Shown: piece by piece, positions 1 through 4,738 of the stretch
Numbering within the stretch: the first letter of the stretch is position 1
How the letters are laid out: the number at the start of each line of letters is the position of its first letter
Assembly (NCBI GenBank): GCA_947252915.1
Contig: CAMXWI010000065.1
Location: 1-5,814, forward strand
From: an uncultured Lactobacillus sp.
GTDB taxonomy: Bacteria; Bacillota; Bacilli; Lactobacillales; Lactobacillaceae
DNA length: 5,814 nucleotides
Reading direction: 5' to 3'
Made by a program: the position numbers and the translations under genes
The notes under the pieces: generated by a model
Seen by the model: the letters and a program-made list of their open reading frames with translations, nothing else
Databases searched by the model: none
What the model was told of the DNA's origin: nothing

Positions 1-8
1 AATATATA

Positions 9-30
9 AGATGAATTTTCCATTTCATCT
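9..30. repeat. Small perfect inverted repeat near the left edge
   Basis: AGATGAA at 9-15 is exactly complementary to TTCATCT at 24-30, with an 8-base loop. There is no GC-rich stem and no T-run, so it is not a convincing terminator. It could be the end of an upstream transcript, a protein-binding site, or chance in AT-rich DNA. Nothing in bases 1-169 looks like a gene. Confidence 0.3.
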
Positions 31-78
31 GTATACTCAGAGGGCATTATAGCCATTGTTTGATACTGACCGGTTTTT

Positions 79-149
79 GCTAATCATTTAAATTCTGGTT
101 AAGCTTACTTCTTTGGCAGCTTTTTGTGCTAAACTCAGGGCTAATCATT
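79..149. repeat. Direct repeat GCTAATCATT upstream of the L,D-transpeptidase gene
   Basis: The 10-base word GCTAATCATT occurs at 79-88 and again at 140-149. The copies are 61 bp apart, close to six helical turns. Both lie in the leader of the L,D-transpeptidase gene and flank the weak promoter-like sequence near 127-135. This may be a paired regulator site, but the word is AT-rich and short, so chance is not excluded. Confidence 0.3.
127..135 (+). promoter_or_regulatory. Possible extended -10 element for the L,D-transpeptidase gene
   Basis: TGC followed by TAAACT (130-135) resembles an extended -10 box. It lies 35 bases before the ATG at 170, and no good -35 hexamer sits 16-18 bases upstream. 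The ribosome binding site AAGGAAG at 157-163, six bases before the ATG, is much clearer than the promoter. This is a weak call. Confidence 0.25.
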
Positions 150-169
150 AATAATTAAGGAAGTTCATT

Positions 170-739
170 ATGAAATTGATTCGTCATTTGATCATTTTGA
201 CCATACTGGTGTTCCTGGTACTTTTTGGTGGACGCTACCTTTTTCACCAACATCTTGAAAATACTTCAATCACTCACCAGACGCCAACCAGTAATCAATG
301 GCAACATTCATCCGAAACGAAACCTTACCCGAACGTTAGTCAATACCCTCATCTCTGGATCCTCGTTTCGAAAAAGCGCCAAAGGGTCTACTTAATTAAT
401 CACGGAAGAACCCTATACACAATGTATGCGTCAACGGGTTCTGGTAAGGACAATAATACGCCAACTGGTACTTATCATATTCAAGCCGAACGCGGCCAAT
501 CATTTTTTAACGCCAAAAGTGGCGAAGGCGCCCGTTACTGGGTTTCTTGGAAAAATCATGGCGAATACCTTTTCCACTCCGTCCCGATTAACCGTCGAGG
601 CCAATACCTGGTTAGTGAGGCCCAAGCACTGGGTAAAACTGCCAATTCGCATGGCTGTGTCCGTCTCTCCGTACCAGACGCACGTTGGTTGTACCAAAAT
701 ATCAAACAAGGAACTAAAGTCGTAATTACCAATTCATAA
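170..739 (+). CDS. Membrane-anchored L,D-transpeptidase (YkuD domain)
   Basis: A 189-residue protein of the YkuD/ErfK family, whose members use a catalytic cysteine to make 3-3 peptidoglycan cross-links or remodel stem peptides. Residues 6-22 form one hydrophobic segment after a basic start (MKLIRH), acting as a signal anchor without a clear cleavage site. Residues 23-58 are a polar, Thr/Ser/Gln-rich linker, so the catalytic domain (about 60-189) should face the wall. That domain starts with an HLWILVSKKRQRVYL-type strand, contains the TPTG turn (97-100), His136 in LFHS, and the active-site stretch SHGCVRLS (160-167) with nucleophile Cys163. The spacing from His136 to Ser160 is longer than in the textbook motif. 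The start is supported by AAGGAAG six bases upstream. The gene is monocistronic and converges on the ABC operon. The family is certain; the exact cross-linking role is not known. Confidence 0.93.
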   Translation: MKLIRHLIILTILVFLVLFGGRYLFHQHLENTSITHQTPTSNQWQHSSETKPYPNVSQYPHLWILVSKKRQRVYLINHGRTLYTMYASTGSGKDNNTPTGTYHIQAERGQSFFNAKSGEGARYWVSWKNHGEYLFHSVPINRRGQYLVSEAQALGKTANSHGCVRLSVPDARWLYQNIKQGTKVVITNS

Positions 740-741
740 AT

Positions 742-784
742 TAAAGTGGGAGCTCAGAATGCGCATTCTGAGTTTCCCACTTTA
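742..784. terminator. Long hairpin terminator between convergent genes, probably bidirectional
   Basis: Outer arms TAAAGTGGGA (742-751) and TCCCACTTTA (775-784) pair perfectly. Inner arms CTCAGAATGC (753-762) and GCATTCTGAG (763-772) are also perfectly complementary, separated from the outer stem by a small asymmetric bulge (G752 against T773-T774). The centre is a continuous palindrome, so a few inner pairs must open to make the loop. The L,D-transpeptidase stop ends three bases before the hairpin. On the other strand the TAA of the permease gene (784-782) lies inside the outer arm. T-tracts are short on both sides (TTTA; TTTAATTTA on -), so efficiency may be moderate. Confidence 0.8.
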
Positions 785-2314
785 GTTATCTAATAAATGA
801 TGTTTTACCAAATACTGCCGAGCCACTGTTGCTGCACTTTTCTTTTTAACCGTTACTTCATAGTTCATCCGCTGCATTTCCTTCGTGGTAATTTTCCCGG
901 CCAACTTGTTGAGAGCAGCAACCACCCGTGGATTCCGCTTAGCAAAACTCTCCTTCATTAGTGGTGCCCCTTGATATGGCGGGAAGAAGTGGCGATCATC
1001 CTGTAACATTTTCAAGTGATATTGGGTAATTTGCGGATCCGTGGTGTAGCCATCGACCACATTCACCCGCCCATTGGCAATGGCCTGATAACGAATTGAT
1101 GGCTCCATGGTTTTGACATTTTTAAAATGATAGCCATATGGCTGCTTCAATCCTTGATAACCATCGTGCAATTGATAGAAATCTGGATCAAAGCCAGCAG
1201 TAATTTCATTATTATAATTAGCAAGCTGACTCATCTTTGTTAACTGGTGAGTTTTGGCAAACTGCGGGCTTGCCACTAATGCATACCCATTTTGATATTG
1301 CATTGGCTTCAAATAACGCATTTGATAACGGCGTGCTAATTCCCGCTTAGCCAACTGATATGTCTCTTGCGGATTAGCTCCCGTTTTTCGCTTGGACTTA
1401 ATAATTTGTTGGTTGACCGTTCCCGTAAATTCCGGATAAACATCAATTTGATTACTTTGTAACGCCTTAAACAGGAATGTCGTACCACCAAAATTTGGTT
1501 TTAAAGTAACCTCTGCCTGGGGATCTTCCTGCTGAATCAGATCCTTATACATATGAATCAAGATATCGGGTTCACTACCCATTTTTCCAGCAATCACAAT
1601 CTTAGTTGGCGCAGGACGCAATACTTGATACCCTTTATAACCGCCAAATCCAAATAGTAAAATTACGATCGCGACCATCCCGATCCGCAGACGTTTGGTA
1701 TTACTGCCGACAAACTTTAATAACCAACTAAAGAAAAAGGCTAGAATGGCGGACAACACCGCCCCAATAATGACATAGGTATTATTATTGGATTGAATTC
1801 CCGTCAAGATAAAGGTTCCAAGACCACCACCGCCAATTAAGGCTGCCAGAGTCGCGGTACCAATAATCATCACAAGCGAAATTCGAATTCCTGATAAAAT
1901 CATCGGCATCGCCAATGGTAATTCAAGCCGTTGCAACTTTTTCCATTTAGTGAGGCCAAAAGCTGTCGCTGCTTCTTCTAAATTTGGAGCAATCCGCGTG
2001 AGTCCAGCATAAGTATTTTGAAAAATCGGCATAATAGCATATAACACGAGGGCAATTACAGCCGGTACCGTGCCGATCCCCACCAGCGGAATTAGTAACC
2101 CTAAAATGGCCAAACTAGGAATCGTTTGGATAATTCCCGCAACTTGCAAGCAGCCTTCGGCGATGCGACGATGATCCTTCAGCAGGATGGCTAATGGAAT
2201 GGCAATCACCATCGCAATTAACAGGGACAGTAAAGAAATGCTGATGTGCTGCTCGGTTGCCTTAATGATTGCTCCCTGTTGAGTGTGAAGCGTTTCTGCA
2301 ATTGAGTTAAACAC
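782..2314 (-). CDS. ABC importer fused permease/substrate-binding protein (OpuC/ChoS/EgtU family)
   Basis: A 510-residue protein joining a membrane permease to an extracytoplasmic solute-binding domain, the fusion seen in ChoS, BilEB and EgtU and of the usual length (about 500-515). The permease part (1-205) has several hydrophobic segments (about 24-46, 60-78, 82-98, 135-158, 180-203). Its EAA loop, which docks on the ATPase, begins EEAATAFG at 113-120 and ends in the LP near 132-133. A last segment (about 210-228) leads to the binding domain (238-510). That domain shows VYPEFTGT (292-299), NGYAL (342-346), DGYQGL (384-389) and DGYTTD (421-426). Their tyrosines 293, 344, 386 and 423 are candidates for the aromatic cage that holds a trimethylammonium group. 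The substrate is therefore probably a betaine-type compound: glycine betaine, choline, carnitine or ergothioneine. The start is GTG, overlapping the ATPase gene by 8 bases and preceded by AGGAGG. The family is secure; the substrate is open. Confidence 0.9.
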   Translation of the reverse strand: MFNSIAETLHTQQGAIIKATEQHISISLLSLLIAMVIAIPLAILLKDHRRIAEGCLQVAGIIQTIPSLAILGLLIPLVGIGTVPAVIALVLYAIMPIFQNTYAGLTRIAPNLEEAATAFGLTKWKKLQRLELPLAMPMILSGIRISLVMIIGTATLAALIGGGGLGTFILTGIQSNNNTYVIIGAVLSAILAFFFSWLLKFVGSNTKRLRIGMVAIVILLFGFGGYKGYQVLRPAPTKIVIAGKMGSEPDILIHMYKDLIQQEDPQAEVTLKPNFGGTTFLFKALQSNQIDVYPEFTGTVNQQIIKSKRKTGANPQETYQLAKRELARRYQMRYLKPMQYQNGYALVASPQFAKTHQLTKMSQLANYNNEITAGFDPDFYQLHDGYQGLKQPYGYHFKNVKTMEPSIRYQAIANGRVNVVDGYTTDPQITQYHLKMLQDDRHFFPPYQGAPLMKESFAKRNPRVVAALNKLAGKITTKEMQRMNYEVTVKKKSAATVARQYLVKHHLLDN

Positions 2315-3254
2315 GATTCTCTTCCCTCCTAATCAAATAATTCCAGACGTCCTGCCGATTAACGATGTATTGACCATCGTCAGTCTGCACAACAAACTGC
2401 TGATCTTGATGGTCACGGCAAAACGCAAATAGTTCCTCCAATTTTTTAGCAGTGACCATGGGTAAATCATCAGAAACCGTGCTGACTTTCTTCCCCAATC
2501 CGCCATCAAGGACTGCCCCCAGTGCAAAATGAAAGCCATGTCCATGAAAGAACTCTTTCACAAATTCAGTTGCGGGCTGGTTAATAATTTCCTGGGGTGT
2601 GCCAACCTGCTGTAAAATACCGTCTTTAAGTACCGCAATTTTAGTTCCCAGCCGTAATGCCTCATGCATATCGTGCGTCACAAAGATGATGGTGGTTTTA
2701 GTCTGCTGCTGTAGTTTCAACACTAGATCTTGCAGTTGACGACGAACCACTGGATCCAAAGCACTAAACGGTTCATCCATTAAAATGACCGCTGGTCTAG
2801 CTGCGAGCGCCCGAATGATGCCGACTCGTTGTTGTTCACCACCGGACAGTTCATTTGGCATCCGTTTAGCGTACTTTTCGGGATTCATATCGACTGCCCG
2901 TAATAGTTCATACGCCCGCTGATGACGTTTTACTTTCGCAACTCCTTGCTGTTCTAATTGAATTGCAATATTATCCTGCAAATTTAAATTAGGAAATAAG
3001 CTACTGTCTTGTAAAACATAGCCAGTTTGTAATCGTAATTGTTGGAGATCATAATCTTTAATCTTTTTCCCTTGATAATAGACGTTCCCTTCGGTGGGGA
3101 CAGTTAAGCGATTGAACATTTTCAATAAAGTAGTTTTCCCGCTCCCACTGGGGCCAACCAACACAAAGAGGTCCCCTTCGTTAATTTCAAATGAAACATC
3201 CCGAATGACCGGAACGGAGGAATAGGTTTTAGCTACGTGGTCGTATTTAATCAT
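2307..3254 (-). CDS. ABC importer ATPase (OpuCA/ChoQ/EgtV family)
   Basis: A 315-residue cytoplasmic ATPase that powers the fused permease encoded directly downstream. All nucleotide-binding motifs are intact: Walker A GPSGSGKT (34-41), Q-loop Gln82 in LQDSSLFP, signature LSGGEQQR (136-143), Walker B VILMDEP (156-162) with Asp160 and Glu161, D-loop SALD (164-167) and switch His194 in VTHD. Residues 240-315 form a short regulatory tail that looks at most like one CBS-type unit. OpuA/OpuC ATPases with tandem CBS domains are typically 380-420 residues, so the ionic-strength sensing known for those may be absent or altered. The ATG follows AGGAGG (3266-3261) with a 6-base spacer. The gene is first in a two-gene operon driven by a consensus promoter at 3292-3319. 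ATPase function is near certain; the substrate follows from the partner. Confidence 0.92.
   Translation of the reverse strand: MIKYDHVAKTYSSVPVIRDVSFEINEGDLFVLVGPSGSGKTTLLKMFNRLTVPTEGNVYYQGKKIKDYDLQQLRLQTGYVLQDSSLFPNLNLQDNIAIQLEQQGVAKVKRHQRAYELLRAVDMNPEKYAKRMPNELSGGEQQRVGIIRALAARPAVILMDEPFSALDPVVRRQLQDLVLKLQQQTKTTIIFVTHDMHEALRLGTKIAVLKDGILQQVGTPQEIINQPATEFVKEFFHGHGFHFALGAVLDGGLGKKVSTVSDDLPMVTAKKLEELFAFCRDHQDQQFVVQTDDGQYIVNRQDVWNYLIRREENRV
2325..2330 (-). promoter_or_regulatory. Ribosome binding site that fixes the GTG start of the permease gene
   Basis: On the minus strand AGGAGG lies 10 bases before the GTG at 2314-2312. It sits inside the 3' end of the ATPase gene, whose stop codon is at 2309-2307. 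No ATG is available nearby in frame, and the protein from this GTG begins like its relatives, shortly before the first membrane segment. The 8-base overlap suggests translational coupling of the two subunits. Confidence 0.75.
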
Positions 3255-3270
3255 TTCAGCCCTCCTAGTC

Positions 3271-3287
3271 GTAATTATTTTAGTTAC
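3271..3287. promoter_or_regulatory. Candidate Rrf2 operator at the ABC operon start site
   Basis: GTAATTA (3271-3277), centre TTT, TAGTTAC (3281-3287): arms of 7 with a 3-base centre and a single asymmetric position. It has the same length and half-site sequence as the palindrome at 3337-3353, 66 bp away. It overlaps the predicted transcription start of the ABC operon (about 3285), where a bound protein would block transcription. That the divergent Rrf2 protein binds it is inference. Confidence 0.6.
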
Positions 3288-3291
3288 GTCA

Positions 3292-3319
3292 ATTATATCT
3301 TTAGTCTCTAAAGTGTCAA
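3292..3319 (-). promoter_or_regulatory. Consensus sigma-A promoter of the ABC operon
   Basis: On the minus strand, TTGACA (3319-3314) and TATAAT (3297-3292) are both perfect hexamers with a 16-bp spacer. Transcription should start near 3285, giving a leader of about 30 bases before the ATPase ATG at 3254. Such a strong promoter usually implies control by a repressor, and palindromes lie both in its spacer and at its start site. Confidence 0.88.
3299..3313. promoter_or_regulatory. Palindrome filling the -35/-10 spacer of the ABC promoter
   Basis: CTTTAG (3299-3304), centre TCT, CTAAAG (3308-3313) is a perfect 6-3-6 inverted repeat. It occupies 15 of the 16 spacer bases of the ABC promoter. 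Its half-site differs from the GTAAYT half-site of the two flanking palindromes, so it could be bound by a second regulator encoded elsewhere. No binding protein can be named from the sequence. Confidence 0.45.
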
Positions 3320-3336
3320 GGTTAACGTTTAATTTT

Positions 3337-3353
3337 GTAACTTGAAAAGTTAC
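3337..3353. promoter_or_regulatory. Candidate autoregulatory Rrf2 operator
   Basis: GTAACTT (3337-3343), centre GAA, AAGTTAC (3347-3353) is a perfect 7-3-7 palindrome. It covers the -35 box (3342-3347) of the Rrf2 gene promoter. Many Rrf2 repressors control their own genes from such a position. The matching palindrome at 3271-3287 supports a real binding site rather than a chance repeat. Confidence 0.68.
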
Positions 3354-3370
3354 GATCAGTAGAGTATATT
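3342..3370 (+). promoter_or_regulatory. Promoter of the Rrf2-reductase operon
   Basis: TTGAAA (3342-3347) and TATATT (3365-3370) are separated by 17 bp, each one mismatch or less from consensus in the key positions. The predicted start near 3377 leaves about 28 bases of leader with the ribosome binding site GAGGTGA at 3394-3400. The -35 boxes of this and the divergent ABC promoter are only 22 bp apart. Confidence 0.8.
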
Positions 3371-3404
3371 ATAGTCAATCACATTTCTTAATTGAGGTGA
3401 GTTT

Positions 3405-3845
3405 ATGAAAGTTTCAACTCGGTTTAGTGATGCTATCCACATCCTGGCCTACTTAAATATCTATGAAAACACCAAACTCTCTAGTGAAAATATCGCGGCA
3501 AGTGTCATGACGTCACCGGTCGTGGTTCGTCGCATCATGGGAGCATTACAAAAGGCCGGTCTAATCCAAACCACCCATGGTTCACCGAATCCCCATCTTG
3601 CTAAGCAGCCGAGCGCGATTTCTTTACTGGATATTTACTATGCGGTTGAAGGAGATCGCCAGCTTTTTAGTGTCGACCCCACAACCAATCCAGAATGTAT
3701 CGTGGGCGGTAATATTCAAAAAGTTCTCGATCAGGCCTACCAAGAAGTGCAGAACGCCGCGTTTGGCCGGTTATCCCGGATTACTTTAGAAGACATCATT
3801 AATGACATTTTAGTTGCCCACACAAAGGAGGAAAATCAACAATGA
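3405..3845 (+). CDS. Rrf2-family transcriptional regulator (YwnA-like)
   Basis: A 146-residue winged-helix DNA-binding protein of usual Rrf2 length. The start MKVSTRFSDAIHILAYL matches the family's first helix. Residues 25-55 form the helix-turn-helix (SSENIAASVMTSPVVVRRIM region). The wing at about 56-66 is followed by the typical AISLLDIYYAVEG segment (71-83), which leads into the dimerisation helix. It lacks the three-cysteine cluster that binds Fe-S in IscR and NsrR. The only cysteine is Cys98, in PECIVGG, so if it senses redox state it would do so by thiol chemistry or by a ligand. GAGGTGA lies upstream of the ATG. The stop overlaps the next gene's start as ATGA, indicating an operon with the reductase. 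Two matching palindromes upstream suggest control of itself and of the divergent ABC importer. The family is secure; the signal is unknown. Confidence 0.9.
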   Translation: MKVSTRFSDAIHILAYLNIYENTKLSSENIAASVMTSPVVVRRIMGALQKAGLIQTTHGSPNPHLAKQPSAISLLDIYYAVEGDRQLFSVDPTTNPECIVGGNIQKVLDQAYQEVQNAAFGRLSRITLEDIINDILVAHTKEENQQ

Positions 3846-4708
3846 ATTACTTAGTTACTGGCGCTAGCGGCCATCTAGGTCAAAAGGTTGTTCATCACCT
3901 ACGGAATTATGTTGACGAAGCTGACATTCGCGTTGGTGTTCATAACATGAAAAAGGCTTCCCTTTTCGATGGTACCAGTATGACCGTTACTCACTTAGAT
4001 TACACCGATCCATCAACAATTGACCAAAGTTTTACTGATATTGACGTTCTCATATATATTCCAAGTATCACCTATAACTTAATACAACGGGTTCAAGAAT
4101 TTGAAAATGTGTTGGCCGGTGCCAAGCGCAATGGAATTGAAAGCTTCATTTTCGTTAGCTTCTTTGCCGATCAAACTAATAATCCATTTCAAATGTCACC
4201 ATTCTACGCTTACGTTCCCCGGCGTCTCGCGGGAAGCGGTTTAGCATACGCTTATGTCCGCAATACCCTCTATGCAGATCCACTGGTGCCGTACTTACCG
4301 GAATTAATCGAACGTGGTCATCTTATCTACCCAGTTGGCGACCGACCACTCAGCTTTATTAGTCGTAACGACAGTGCTAAAGCAATTGCTAGTCTAGCTG
4401 CGCAACCAACCATGCGAGATCATGGACAAAGTTATCTCCTCTCGATGCCGCAAAATTATAATATGATTGAGCTAGCCAAAATCATGACCGACGTCACTGG
4501 GCAGCCGATTTCCTATCGACCAGTGACGGTTGAACAATTCGGAAGAATATATAAGAATGATGGCGGTGCTGAACTAGCTTCCATGTACGATGCTGGTGGG
4601 CGCGGTTTAATGAGCGCAACTAGTAATGATTTCCACCGCCTTACTGGTGAAGATCCAATTACAATGGACCGCTTTTTGCACGCTAATTACCAAAAATCAT
4701 CGTTATAA
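3842..4708 (+). CDS. NAD(P)-binding atypical SDR, NmrA/QorB-like reductase
   Basis: A 288-residue cytosolic Rossmann-fold protein. The N-terminus MNYLVTGASGHLG carries the dinucleotide motif TGASGHLG (6-13). Asp53 in HLDYTD sits where related proteins contact the cofactor adenine. The strand ending FIFVSF (102-107) and the segment SGLAYAYVRNTLYADPL (132-148) are typical of the NmrA/QorB group (SDR_a5-like), whose studied members reduce quinones or act as NAD(P) sensors. The classical YxxxK catalytic pair is not present; the nearest match is Tyr124-xxx-Arg128, as expected for an atypical SDR. The ATG overlaps the Rrf2 stop (ATGA), with AAGGAGG at 3825-3831. Co-transcription with a redox-type regulator favours a role against quinone or electrophile stress, but the substrate cannot be read from the sequence. 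Confidence 0.85.
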   Translation: MNYLVTGASGHLGQKVVHHLRNYVDEADIRVGVHNMKKASLFDGTSMTVTHLDYTDPSTIDQSFTDIDVLIYIPSITYNLIQRVQEFENVLAGAKRNGIESFIFVSFFADQTNNPFQMSPFYAYVPRRLAGSGLAYAYVRNTLYADPLVPYLPELIERGHLIYPVGDRPLSFISRNDSAKAIASLAAQPTMRDHGQSYLLSMPQNYNMIELAKIMTDVTGQPISYRPVTVEQFGRIYKNDGGAELASMYDAGGRGLMSATSNDFHRLTGEDPITMDRFLHANYQKSSL

Positions 4709-4738
4709 AAAATGGCTCCAAATTGGAGCCATTTTTTT
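4707..4738. terminator. Bidirectional intrinsic terminator
   Basis: TGGCTCCA (4713-4720) pairs with TGGAGCCA (4724-4731) around the loop AAT. The stem is flanked by six A on the left (4707-4712) and seven T on the right (4732-4738), so it ends transcripts from either side. It begins within the stop codon of the reductase gene, and its T-run reaches the stop codon of the convergent phosphoesterase gene (4739-4737). This is a strong classical terminator. Confidence 0.93.

Noticed and set aside
2..28. Minus-strand ATG frame running off the left edge (MKWKIHLIY) with a TATAAT-like word at 51-46
   Set aside because: No ribosome binding site precedes it, the -10-like box is only 18 bases from the ATG, no -35 box is present, and only nine codons are visible.
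500..709. Minus-strand 69-codon open frame opposite the L,D-transpeptidase gene
   Set aside because: It is antisense to the conserved domain, without ribosome binding site or recognisable protein features.
426..725. Plus-strand 99-codon open frame inside the L,D-transpeptidase gene
   Set aside because: It lies in another frame of a gene with an intact catalytic motif, has no plausible family features, and is a shadow frame.
2333..2545. Minus-strand 70-codon frame inside the ATPase gene
   Set aside because: It is an alternative frame of the intact ATPase C-terminus. There is no sign of a frameshift, since the real frame continues to its stop and the coupled permease start.
3319..3331. GGTTAACG-like words between the two promoters as a third operator copy
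   Set aside because: It has an extra base relative to the GTTAC half-site and no matching partner half at the right spacing.
3577..3789. Plus-strand 70-codon frame inside the Rrf2 gene
   Set aside because: It is a shadow of a gene whose own frame is complete and family-like.
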